Under the pieces are notes generated by a model that saw only the letters and a list, made by a program, of their open reading frames with translations, ran no database searches and was not told where the DNA came from. DNA of 64,000 nt from Leptospira andrefontaineae (GTDB lineage Bacteria > Spirochaetota > Leptospiria > Leptospirales > Leptospiraceae), in contig NZ_RQEY01000012.1 in the NCBI RefSeq assembly GCF_004770105.1, forward strand, positions 1-64,000, read 5' to 3'. Positions 1 to 7,575 of the stretch are shown here, piece by piece. Position 1 is the first letter of the stretch, and each line of letters starts with the position of its first letter. The translations under genes and the position numbers were made by a program.

Positions 1-52
1 AGCGGGTTTATATTCCGATACAAAGTGCAAAGAAACTAAGTAAAACCACTGC

Positions 53-206
53 GGCTAACTATCGGCTCTGACGCTTCGCTTCGAGATCGCTGCGCGACTC
101 TCGCTTGGGCTACGCCACATTTCGCTTTGTCACTCGCCTTGCGGTGGCAAGTCTCGCGCCAAGTGCTTCGTACTCGCGAAACGTCGTCAAGCCTTGGTCG
201 TTATCC
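53..206 (+). repeat. attC site 1
   Basis: Core GGCTAAC at 53-59 and right core GTTATCC at 200-206. The inner arms GGCTCTGACG (64-73) and CGTCAAGCC (185-193) pair except for one extra C at 68. The right core is an exact inverse of the left core of the next site, as expected for one intact cassette between them. Bases 1-52 are the tail of an upstream cassette. Confidence 0.85.
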
Positions 207-500
207 GCAATCGCCAAAAGGATATTAATAAAAAAATTACGGTGATTAGGTTTAGCTGCATTTTCGCTGTTACAGAATTGGAACTGTTTTGATGCCCATC
301 TGATTTAGTGAATTAAGCTCTGGATAAAATTTTCGTAGTCGTAGTATTTTATCGATGTTAGTGCCTTAAATTGTATTTTAGATTTTTTTTGATGAAGCTG
401 TAGGTGCTTGATTATAACTTTTGCCTTGAGGTTAGTTTTGCCCGTAATTATAGCAGGGTAGCGGCAATTTAAGTTGATTCCTGCGTAATCAGGCGACTTC
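207..500. other. Gene-less cassette between attC 1 and attC 2
   Basis: About 294 bp with no convincing gene. A minus-strand reading frame (305-568) runs into it only by starting inside attC 2, and its product has no recognisable domain. The two cassette ends match (GTTATCC at 200-206, GGATAAC at 501-507), so it is a complete cassette and not a fragment. It could carry a promoter or small RNA, but nothing specific is seen. Confidence 0.5.
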
Positions 501-640
501 GGATAACTATCGGTGCTTCCGCGGCGCTGCGGGATTGCTACGCAACCCTTGCTTGGCCTTCGGCACATTTGCTTCTGTCACTTCGTTTGCATCAGCAAAC
601 TCGTGCCATCGCAAACGTCGGAACACCTTGGTCGTTAGAC
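501..640 (+). repeat. attC site 2
   Basis: Cores GGATAAC (501-507) and GTTAGAC (634-640). Inner arms GGTGCTTCCG (512-521) and CGGAACACC (619-627) pair with one extra C at 516. This arm sequence differs from site 1 but the pairing is kept. Confidence 0.87.
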
Positions 641-674
641 GTCATGCCATTCAAATTTACTTTGGTATAAATAT

Positions 675-1223
675 ATGAACGAAAAACTGTTAGAGCAATT
701 GCTATTAGTTGGTTTTGGATCAATTATTAGCTTAATGGTGACATTTATTAATAATATAAGTAATAATAATCGTTTGAAGTTACAATATTCTTTCGAAGAA
801 AAGAAAGAGAAGAAAAAATCTATACAAGCTCATTATGAGGAATTATATCTTCAATCAAGTAAATACTTGAACGGATTAAATAGTAGTTTTTTTGTCTATT
901 ATTCTCTTCTTCAAAATAAAATTACTTATGACCAAGCAAATGACGAAATAATAAGGGAATTATCCGAAGCTAAATATGATCCTCATAAGGTCCAAATGCT
1001 ATTGAGATTATATTTCCCAGAGCTTCTTGAATCATTTGAGAAAGTTATGCGGGCTCGTGATGAAATTAATGAACTCCTTGTTCAGCATAAGCTGGAGTAT
1101 AGATCTGGAAGAGTCGATGGATCGAAATATCTCGACTCATTCACTGCAATGCATGATTTCCTAGATCAAGAGATTGATTCGTATTTATCTGCAATTATAG
1201 CTAATAAGAGAGTAATACTTTAA
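675..1223 (+). CDS. Hypothetical membrane-anchored coiled-coil protein
   Basis: A 182-residue product with one hydrophobic segment near the N terminus (about residues 8-26), then a basic, Glu/Lys-rich helical stretch (about 38-55). The rest looks soluble and helical. No family recognised. It fills a complete cassette between attC 2 and attC 3. A TATAAA box lies just before the ATG, so a weak own promoter is possible but not clear. The topology suggests a short membrane anchor with a cytoplasmic helical domain. Confidence 0.7.
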   Translation: MNEKLLEQLLLVGFGSIISLMVTFINNISNNNRLKLQYSFEEKKEKKKSIQAHYEELYLQSSKYLNGLNSSFFVYYSLLQNKITYDQANDEIIRELSEAKYDPHKVQMLLRLYFPELLESFEKVMRARDEINELLVQHKLEYRSGRVDGSKYLDSFTAMHDFLDQEIDSYLSAIIANKRVIL

Positions 1224-1250
1224 TTGCTTTTGTTATTATAATGGCACGCC

Positions 1251-1426
1251 GTCTAACTATCGGCTTATCGCTGCGCTTCGGGGATCGCTTTCGCGACCCA
1301 CTCGCTTGGCCTTCGGCACATTGGCTTCAGGCACGATCTTTTGCTATTGCAAAAGATCGTGCCTGACTCTAACGTCTCCTTCGGAGACTCAGAGACGCCA
1401 ACGTCGATAACCCTTGGTCGTTAGGC
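1251..1426 (+). repeat. attC site 3 (long type)
   Basis: Cores GTCTAAC (1251-1257) and GTTAGGC (1420-1426). At 176 bp it is the longest site; its loop contains extra arms that fold on themselves (the TCTAACGTCTCC...GGAGACTCAGAGACG region, 1376-1400). Inner arms are GGCTTATCG / CGATAACCC. Attic site 19 is of the same long type. Confidence 0.82.
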
Positions 1427-1536
1427 GAAATGTGGGGCAAAATTTCACTTTATAAGAACTTCTATTTCATATCGATAGCTTTTAGTTTTGAGATTATTTT
1501 AGTGAATTTTGCAATATTTCGGCTAAAATCTTTGTA

Positions 1537-1564
1537 TTGACATTAGGCACACGTCTAATATCCT
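1537..1564 (+). promoter_or_regulatory. Promoter and operator of BrnT/BrnA-like cassette
   Basis: TTGACA (1537-1542), 16 bp, then TATCCT (1559-1564). The predicted transcript start falls on the GTG start codon at 1571. An 18-bp imperfect palindrome (1542-1559, arms ATTAGGC / GTCTAAT) fills the spacer and could be the antitoxin operator. Seen in sequence; function inferred. Confidence 0.55.
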
Positions 1565-1570
1565 AGATAG

Positions 1571-2118
<548 letters not shown>

Positions 2119-2137
2119 CTATCAAGCCCCACACTTC

Positions 2138-2292
2138 GCCTAACTATCGGCTCTGACGCTTCGCTTCGAGATTGCTACGCAACTCGCGCTCGGCCTTCGG
2201 CACATTTCGCTTTGTCACTCGCCTTGCAGTGGCAAGTCTCGGGCCAAGTGCTTACGCACTCGCGAAACGTCGCCAAGCCTTGGTCGTTAGCC
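2138..2292 (+). repeat. attC site 4
   Basis: Cores GCCTAAC (2138-2144) and GTTAGCC (2286-2292). Ten bases, TTCGCCTAAC, are the exact inverse of the start of its own cassette at attC 3 (GTTAGGCGAA). Inner arm GGCTCTGACG at 2149-2158. Confidence 0.86.
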
Positions 2293-2388
2293 GCCATTTT
2301 TAAAAATTGTCTGTTATTTTCTTTTATTGGATATGGTATATAGGAAGTCTGAGAATTCTTCCGTATTTTATTAAGTTTGACTTGCTAG

Positions 2389-3231
2389 ATGAATATTCCG
2401 GAAAAAATCCCATTTCTATCCATTTTAATTTTTGTAACTACTCTTTACGGGTCTTATAAGGGTATTGTATCTAATAAATTTATAGATAAATATCTACTCA
2501 GTTCTGAAGGAGTCCTTTTTCGAAAGCAATATTATAGAATTATAAGCTCTGCCTTTGTCCACGCAGACTGGCCTCATTTAATTTTCAATATGGCCTCCTT
2601 TGCATTGTTCGCTTTCGACTTTGAAAAAGAACAAGGAATTTTGAAACTTTTATTGGTATATTTCAGTTCAGTAATTGGTGGATCAATATTCGGACTAATA
2701 AATAATCAAAGAAACCCTGATTATCAAGCCGTAGGTGCCTCTGGTGGGATTTCTGGATTAGTTTTTGCTTCAATTTTGTCTTCCAGTCCATTCTCAATTA
2801 TTTTATACATACCGTTAGCGATTGAAATACCAGACTGGGTATATGCTTATCTTTTTCTTAGCATCTCTTATATAGGTATGCAAATGAAAAAAGGGAATAT
2901 TGGTCACGATGCTCACCTTGGGGGAGCAATAGTTGGAATTATTTTCATTACTCTTCTAAGTTATGAAAATGTAGGACAAAGATACTTACTCGCTTTAGGC
3001 TTAAGTGGATTTAACATCTTATTAATTTGCCATTATTTTTATAGAAAAGGTTTCAATGGTTTCGATATTGGTAGGATCTTTAAAAAAATTAAAGAGCGTC
3101 GAATTTCAGTACGACAAGAAGCCATTGTATTAGATTTAGATAAAATACTAGATCAGGTATACAAACATGGCCAAGAAAGTTTATCTGAACGAGATAGGCG
3201 CCGCTTGGAAGAAATATCTAAAGAAATCTAG
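2389..3231 (+). CDS. Rhomboid family intramembrane serine protease
   Basis: A 280-residue polytopic protein with the rhomboid core: HxxFN-like HLIFNM (residues 63-68), GASG motif with catalytic Ser118, and an H176 in GHDAHLGG in a later helix, giving the Ser-His dyad. A soluble basic tail of about 60 residues follows the last helix. Rhomboids cut transmembrane segments of other proteins in the membrane. The gene fills the cassette between attC 4 and attC 5. Substrate unknown. Key residues are intact, so it is likely active. Confidence 0.9.
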   Translation: MNIPEKIPFLSILIFVTTLYGSYKGIVSNKFIDKYLLSSEGVLFRKQYYRIISSAFVHADWPHLIFNMASFALFAFDFEKEQGILKLLLVYFSSVIGGSIFGLINNQRNPDYQAVGASGGISGLVFASILSSSPFSIILYIPLAIEIPDWVYAYLFLSISYIGMQMKKGNIGHDAHLGGAIVGIIFITLLSYENVGQRYLLALGLSGFNILLICHYFYRKGFNGFDIGRIFKKIKERRISVRQEAIVLDLDKILDQVYKHGQESLSERDRRRLEEISKEI

Positions 3232-3255
3232 TTTCTTTAATAAAATAAAAACGGC

Positions 3256-3410
3256 GGCTAACTATCGGCTCTGACGCTGCGCTTCGAGATTGCTACGCAA
3301 CTCTCGCTTGGCCTTCGGCACATTTCGCTTTGTCACTCGTCTTGCATTAGCAAGCCTCGCGCCAAGTGCTTGCGCACATGCGAAACGTCGTCAAGCCTTG
3401 GTCGTTAGGC
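3256..3410 (+). repeat. attC site 5
   Basis: Cores GGCTAAC (3256-3262) and GTTAGGC (3404-3410). GGCGGCTAAC is the inverse of the start of its own cassette (GTTAGCCGCC at attC 4). Inner arms of the GGCTCTGACG / CGTCAAGCC type. Confidence 0.86.
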
Positions 3411-3709
3411 GCAATATCGCGATTTTGTATTTTTGAATTTAGTAAGCGTTAATCAGACCATAAAATGAGAGTGGAATTTGATTTTAGGTCAGGCCGCTTT
3501 TCACCCTTTTCTTGCCTTATATGGTAAACTGAAAAGCTCTACAGAATGTTTGAATCCATCAGAACTACTTGATATATCTTCCGTTGGATCCTGCGAAAAG
3601 GGTTCGCTACTTTATATTCTGAAAGTGAATTGGTCAGTAATTGACTTTTACTTTATTAGATGATTTTACAGAGTAGGACTTGGGTGCAGTGTGTTAGGAG
3701 CGATACTGC
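3411..3709. other. Gene-less cassette, copy A
   Basis: About 300 bp that recur, diverged, at 8,666-8,968. A 61-residue frame (3478-3663) exists in this copy only: single-base insertions and deletions between the copies destroy it in the other. That argues against coding and for either a functional non-coding element or a neutral duplicate. Ends match (GTTAGGCGCA and TGCGCCTAAC), so the cassette is complete. Confidence 0.7.
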
Positions 3710-3852
3710 GCCTAACTATCGGTGCTTCCGCTCCGCTCGGAGTTCGCTTGCGCGACTCACTCGCTCGGGCTACGCCACATTTGCTTCAGTCACTTCGTTT
3801 GCATGCGCAAACTCGTGCCATTGCAAACGTCGGAACACCTTGGTCGTTAGGC
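3710..3852 (+). repeat. attC site 6
   Basis: Cores GCCTAAC (3710-3716) and GTTAGGC (3846-3852). Inner arms of the GGTGCTTCCG / CGGAACACC type. Confidence 0.87.
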
Positions 3853-3875
3853 GTAATAGCCAAAGAAAATGGACT

Positions 3876-4421
3876 ATGAAAAAAATCTTTAGGAATGTTA
3901 TCACCTTAAGTTTGTTTTTGGCATTCGCAAACTGCGCAGCAAATGTAATAACATTATCTAATAGTAAAAGCGTTATATCGCCAAGGACTGGAAAGTTTAA
4001 GATTTTATATGATACAGATGACATTAAAGCTGAATTTTTAGCTAAAGTTGTATTATATAAATTGAAGAAAATGGGTTTTAAAGAAGAAAATCGAGAGCCT
4101 GATTTTATAGTCTATGTAGCTTATACAGTGCGTCCTTCGGTGAAAGAAAATTATTCGCACCATAGTACAAATACAGGGCCCCTAATAAAATATTTGAAAA
4201 TTGTTTTTGGCGATAAAAAAAAGAAACTTTTATGGGAAGGGGAGAGCTTTGAAGAGAGCAGTTGCCCGAATATAATAATTACTTCACCGGAATTAGTAAC
4301 TGAAATCTTTCAATTTTACCCGCAAGATTTCTCAAATAAGGAAACAATCCATTCAAGGTCTAATGTCGAGACGACTGAAATAAGAAATGCTTTTCCAGAA
4401 GAGAATTGGGCTTGCGATTAG
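3876..4421 (+). CDS. Hypothetical lipoprotein
   Basis: The start at 3876 is chosen because it opens a standard signal peptide (MKKIFRNVITLSLFLAFANC) and lies just after attC 6; the longer upstream frame runs through the attC and is not real. Product 181 residues with a lipobox ending at Cys20. The mature part has a segment resembling periplasmic DUF4136-type lipoproteins (FKILYDTDDIKAEFLAK... then DFIVYV), but the match is weak. Probably membrane-anchored and facing the periplasm or outside. Fills the cassette between attC 6 and attC 7. Confidence 0.75.
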   Translation: MKKIFRNVITLSLFLAFANCAANVITLSNSKSVISPRTGKFKILYDTDDIKAEFLAKVVLYKLKKMGFKEENREPDFIVYVAYTVRPSVKENYSHHSTNTGPLIKYLKIVFGDKKKKLLWEGESFEESSCPNIIITSPELVTEIFQFYPQDFSNKETIHSRSNVETTEIRNAFPEENWACD

Positions 4422-4440
4422 TCTGAGCATTGGCTACTAC

Positions 4441-4592
4441 GCCTAACTATCGGCTCTGACGCTTCGCTTCGAGATGCTTCGCACTCTCGCTTGGCCTCCG
4501 GCACGTTTCGCTTTGTCACTCGCCTTGCGGGGCAAGTCTCGTGCCAAGTCCTTACGGACTTGCGAAACGTCGTCAAGCCTTGGTCGTTATGC
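4441..4592 (+). repeat. attC site 7
   Basis: Cores GCCTAAC (4441-4447) and GTTATGC (4586-4592). TACGCCTAAC matches the inverse of its cassette start at attC 6. GGCTCTGACG-type arms. Confidence 0.86.
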
Positions 4593-4667
4593 GAAATAAC
4601 CATGAAATTGATTTTTTAATCATGGATTTTTTTCGTTGAATGCAATTATAAGATTAAAAAAGACAGT

Positions 4668-5057
4668 ATGGAAATTATTATTGAGATTATAGTTGAGGTA
4701 TTTGTTGAAACAGTAGGTAACTTAATTGCCCAAAGTATAATGCGATCGTTGAGAGGATCGAAATTCGCTGAATCTTTCTTTTCTGCAATTGGATACATTA
4801 TTCTCGGGTCAATAGTCGGTTATGCGAGTATGTTAGCATTTCCGAAAATTCTGCTTAAAAATCCGCATTTACAAATCGCAAATTTATTGGCGGTGCCGAT
4901 CATAGTTGCGCTTACAATTTGCTTTTTAGGAAATTGGCGTAAGAAACTTGCTATTCTTAGGATTGAATTCGAGACGTTTATATTTGCATATTTATTTGCA
5001 TTTACTGTTTCTTTCGTTCGGTATTCCTTTCTGAATGCGGAACATCCATTTTGGTAG
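4668..5057 (+). CDS. Small membrane protein, unknown function
   Basis: A 129-residue protein with three or four hydrophobic segments (about 39-59, 69-88, 98-117) after an acidic, Val/Ile-rich N terminus. No family recognised. It occupies the cassette between attC 7 and attC 8 by itself. Only the membrane location can be supported. Confidence 0.68.
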   Translation: MEIIIEIIVEVFVETVGNLIAQSIMRSLRGSKFAESFFSAIGYIILGSIVGYASMLAFPKILLKNPHLQIANLLAVPIIVALTICFLGNWRKKLAILRIEFETFIFAYLFAFTVSFVRYSFLNAEHPFW

Positions 5058-5091
5058 AATCGCCATAATTCTTAATATACATGGTTACTTC

Positions 5092-5230
5092 GCATAACTT
5101 TCGCCTCAGCCGCTGCGCTTCGGGCTGCTTCGCACCCTCGCTCCGGCCTTACGGCACATTCGCTTCCGTCACTCACTTGCTTACGCAAGTTCGTGCCGTC
5201 GCGAACGTCGGCTAGGCTTGGTCGTTATGC
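5092..5230 (+). repeat. attC site 8 (distinct arm type)
   Basis: Cores GCATAAC (5092-5098) and GTTATGC (5224-5230). Inner arms GCCTCAGCCG (5103-5112) and CGGCTAGGC (5209-5217) pair with one extra C at 5107. The arm sequence differs from all other sites, yet pairing and the extra C position are kept. Confidence 0.87.
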
Positions 5231-5281
5231 GAAATTGGGCAAAAACTTCCCTTTAAAAGCAAAATATAGGAATATATCCGA

Positions 5282-5310
5282 TTGACAGATATATCTGTTT
5301 CGCAAATATA
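5282..5310 (+). promoter_or_regulatory. Promoter and operator of HigBA cassette
   Basis: TTGACA (5282-5287), 17 bp, AATATA (5305-5310). A perfect 14-bp palindrome, ACAGATATATCTGT (5285-5298), overlaps the -35 box and spacer and is the likely HigA operator. The predicted transcript start is at or next to the toxin ATG (5318). Confidence 0.65.
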
Positions 5311-5317
5311 TGGATAA

Positions 5318-5599
5318 ATGATTAAATCTTTCGGAGATAAAGAAACTGAAAGGATTTTCCATCAAGAATTCTCAAAGAAAATACCTCCGGAGATACAGAG
5401 TAGGGCTTTAATCAAACTTCTCATCTTGGAAAATGCCGAAAAAGAAGAAGATCTAAAAAGTCCGCCAGCTAATAGATTTGAACATTTAAAAGGTAACTTA
5501 CGGAATTATTGTTCTATCAGGATAAATGACCAGTGGAGAATTACATTTAAATTCTCTGATGGAAATTGCTTTGATGTGTCTATAGTTGATTACCATTGA
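5318..5599 (+). CDS. higB: HigB-type toxin (RelE superfamily mRNA interferase)
   Basis: A 93-residue basic protein with the HigB/RelE plan: short helices, then PPANRFEHLKG, then YCSIRINDQWRITFKF and a terminal VSIVDYH. The R-I-N-D-Q-W-R-I strand and the C-terminal D-Y-H are typical of plasmid Rts1-type HigB, which cleaves mRNA on the ribosome. Toxin precedes antitoxin, as in higBA. No Shine-Dalgarno is visible before the ATG, which lies 7 bp from the -10 box. Confidence 0.88.
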   Translation: MIKSFGDKETERIFHQEFSKKIPPEIQSRALIKLLILENAEKEEDLKSPPANRFEHLKGNLRNYCSIRINDQWRITFKFSDGNCFDVSIVDYH

Positions 5600-5610
5600 G
5601 GAGACTTATT

Positions 5611-5913
5611 ATGAAAACGAAGAGAATTCCAACACCAACAGTCTCTCAAATCCTTAGAGAGGAGTTTTTGGGTCCACTTGAGGTAACACCATATAGACTT
5701 GCAAAAGAACTACATGTTTCGACTTCTACAGTGTTGGAAATTTTACATGATAAGCGTAAAATCACAGTAGATATGTCATTGAGATTAGCTAAGTTTTTCG
5801 GTATGTCCGATAAATTTTGGATAAATCTTCAAAATGATTTGGAAATAAGGAAACAGAAAGAAAAGCTAAAGCTTAAATTGGATAGTATTCAAACACTCCC
5901 AAGAACGGGCTGA
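5611..5913 (+). CDS. higA: HigA-type antitoxin (HTH, XRE family)
   Basis: The ATG at 5611 is preferred over the upstream TTG at 5596 because a GAGGAG Shine-Dalgarno (5597-5602) sits 8 bp before it. The 100-residue protein has the HigA signature: VSQILREEFLGPLEVTPYRLAK, then an HTH (STSTVLEILHDKRKI), then SLRLAKFFG and FWINLQNDLEI. It should neutralise HigB and bind the palindrome at 5285-5298. Confidence 0.9.
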   Translation: MKTKRIPTPTVSQILREEFLGPLEVTPYRLAKELHVSTSTVLEILHDKRKITVDMSLRLAKFFGMSDKFWINLQNDLEIRKQKEKLKLKLDSIQTLPRTG

Positions 5914-5930
5914 GTTCATTGCCCAACTTC

Positions 5931-6070
5931 GCATAACTATCGGCTCTGACGCTTCGCTTCGAGATGCTACGCACTCTCGCTCGGCCTTCGGCACATTTTG
6001 TTTCCGTCATTCCGCTTGCATGCGCAAGCTCATGCCGTCGCAAAACGTCGTCAAGCCTTGGTCGTTAGAC
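5931..6070 (+). repeat. attC site 9
   Basis: Cores GCATAAC (5931-5937) and GTTAGAC (6064-6070); TTCGCATAAC is the exact inverse of the cassette start at attC 8. GGCTCTGACG-type arms. Confidence 0.86.
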
Positions 6071-6189
6071 GACATTTTTAATATCTATGCTTTGAAAGAA
6101 TAGATATATTACTGAATTTGAATAGGAGAGGGCAATCTTTTGACTGTTATAGATAAAATAAGAAATAGTAATTATTAAAGCCGAGAGAT

Positions 6190-6546
6190 ATGATGACTTT
6201 GCAGAAACTACCTATCGCTAACTGTTCTATTAATTGTCCTTTTTGCAATTTACCTGGTATTGAGATTAAAATGTTTGAAAGCGGAATGGGCGGCGACTTT
6301 CAAACACTGCATGGTAAAAGTACCGGAACTTATTATAGAATAGATTTAACTCAAATAGATTATTTGAATCTTTCTCTTCAGTCTTGTTTAGATAAAGTGT
6401 ATTCCAGGGAGAAAGGGGAAGTAAATGTTGAGCAAATACCCCAAAAGTTGCATTGTAAAATATGTAAGAAGGACTCAAGCTTCACAATTGAAATGTCTAT
6501 AAGTTTTAACAACGATGAATTTATCAATGTTATGGTGCTTCCTTAA
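6190..6546 (+). CDS. Hypothetical protein with zinc-ribbon cysteines
   Basis: A 118-residue protein with two Cys pairs, CPFC at about residues 17-20 and CKIC at about 90-93, likely binding one zinc. No family recognised. It fills the cassette between attC 9 and attC 10. The start could be Met1 or Met2; the choice changes nothing in the domain. Confidence 0.65.
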   Translation: MMTLQKLPIANCSINCPFCNLPGIEIKMFESGMGGDFQTLHGKSTGTYYRIDLTQIDYLNLSLQSCLDKVYSREKGEVNVEQIPQKLHCKICKKDSSFTIEMSISFNNDEFINVMVLP

Positions 6547-6595
6547 TTTATTTTGCTCCAAGTAGCCATTTACTTTATAGATGAATAAAAACGTC

Positions 6596-6734
6596 GTCTA
6601 ACTATCGGTGCTTCCGCTGCGCCTCGGGATCGCTTCGCGACCCTTGCTTGGGCTACGCCACATTTGCTTCTGTCACTTCGTTTGCAGAGCAAACTCGCGC
6701 CATTGCAAACGTCGGAACACCTTGGTCGTTAGGC
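6596..6734 (+). repeat. attC site 10
   Basis: Cores GTCTAAC (6596-6602) and GTTAGGC (6728-6734). GTCGTCTAAC matches its cassette start at attC 9. GGTGCTTCCG-type arms. Confidence 0.86.
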
Positions 6735-6755
6735 GCCATAACGCTTGAATTGAAT

Positions 6756-6775
6756 GCCGGACATCCTTGTCCGGC
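6756..6775. terminator. Perfect hairpin at entrance of inverted cassette
   Basis: Eight-bp perfect stem GCCGGACA / TGTCCGGC with a TCCT loop, followed on the plus strand by TTGCTTTTGG. It lies just after attC 10 and just past the stop of the minus-strand brnA. It could stop array read-through into brnTA and also end the brnTA message. The T run is weak, so factor-independent termination is not certain. Confidence 0.5.
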
Positions 6776-6789
6776 TTGCTTTTGGAAAT

Positions 6790-6999
6790 TCACTTCCAGG
6801 AAAGATCAATTTTTTTATGCTTCGAGGCGCATTCTGCTAAATATAAATTAATTAGATTTTGATAAGGAATACCAGTTTTATCTGATAATCCTTTGAAATA
6901 GCCTATTGTATCAACATCAACTCTGATAGTAATAGGCTTTTTAAGTTTCTTTAAGTAAGGGTTTTTCTTTGATTTTGAAAAATCATATTCTTTTCTCAT
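6790..6999 (-). CDS. brnA: BrnA antitoxin
   Basis: A 69-residue protein with the BrnA pattern: charged N terminus, PITIRVDVDTIGYFK, then GIPYQNLINLYL, a ribbon-helix-helix fold. It overlaps brnT by 4 bp (ATGA, 6996-6999). It should bind BrnT and repress the shared promoter. This cassette is one of the few whose genes run against the array direction. Confidence 0.88.
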   Translation of the reverse strand: MRKEYDFSKSKKNPYLKKLKKPITIRVDVDTIGYFKGLSDKTGIPYQNLINLYLAECASKHKKIDLSWK

Positions 7000-7286
7000 A
7001 AAAATGCCTCGTATTGTTTAGATTCAGATTTAGTAGCTTTTCGTGCAGAAATAATTCGAATGGTGTCTTTTGAAGATCTGTAGCAATGGGAAACCATAAG
7101 TAAATTCAGTTTATGACTAAATCCAAGAATGATAAATCTTTCTTCTTTATCAGAATGATCAGGATCATTAATAATCCTAGCATTTTCATCGTAAAATACT
7201 GATTTTGCTTCTTCAAAAGAAATGCCATGTTTCTTTTTATTAGAAGAGTTTTTAGCGGAATCCCATTCGAAGTCGATTGACGACAT
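6996..7286 (-). CDS. brnT: BrnT toxin (RelE-fold ribonuclease)
   Basis: A 96-residue protein with the classic BrnT signature: FEWDSAKNSSNKKKHGISFEEA, then ERFIILG, and RIISARKATKSESKQYE at the C terminus. BrnT cleaves mRNA. No Shine-Dalgarno is seen; the predicted transcript start is about 6 nt before the ATG at 7286. Followed by brnA with a 4-bp overlap. Confidence 0.93.
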   Translation of the reverse strand: MSSIDFEWDSAKNSSNKKKHGISFEEAKSVFYDENARIINDPDHSDKEERFIILGFSHKLNLLMVSHCYRSSKDTIRIISARKATKSESKQYEAFL

Positions 7287-7298
7287 ATGTATGGTAGC

Positions 7299-7326
7299 AA
7301 TATACTATACATATATTTGTAGTCAA
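7299..7326 (-). promoter_or_regulatory. Promoter of brnTA (minus strand)
   Basis: Reading the minus strand: TTGACT (7326-7321), 16 bp, TATATT (7304-7299). Being internal, it lets the inverted cassette express independently of array transcription. Confidence 0.6.
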
Positions 7327-7400
7327 CGTGAATTTTAAAGAAAATTAGGAGAAAGGGGATCCTCAGAGCGCCATCCGTGGCGCAGTGGCGCGTTACAGGC

Positions 7401-7553
7401 GTCTAACTATCGGCTCTGACGCTTCGCTTCGAGATGCTTACGCACTCTCGCTCGGGCTACGCCACATTTCGCTTTGTCACTCGCCTTGCGGTGGCAAGTC
7501 TCGCGCCAAGTGCTTTGCACTCGCGAAACGTCGTCAAGCCTTGGTCGTTAGGC
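7401..7553 (+). repeat. attC site 11
   Basis: Cores GTCTAAC (7401-7407) and GTTAGGC (7547-7553). GGCGTCTAAC differs by one base from the inverse of its cassette start (GTTAGGCGCC at attC 10). GGCTCTGACG-type arms. Confidence 0.85.
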
Positions 7554-7575
7554 GTAATTTTTGATACCTTAAACT

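Noticed and set aside
305..568. Minus-strand 87-residue frame
   Set aside because: Starts inside attC 2 and has no recognisable domain; likely a shadow of the palindromic repeat.
1542..1559. ATTAGGC...GTCTAAT looks like short inverse cores
   Set aside because: Only 18 bp with no L arms, lying in a promoter; better read as an operator than as an attC.
3478..3663. 61-residue frame in the duplicated cassette
   Set aside because: Broken by indels in the paralogous copy.
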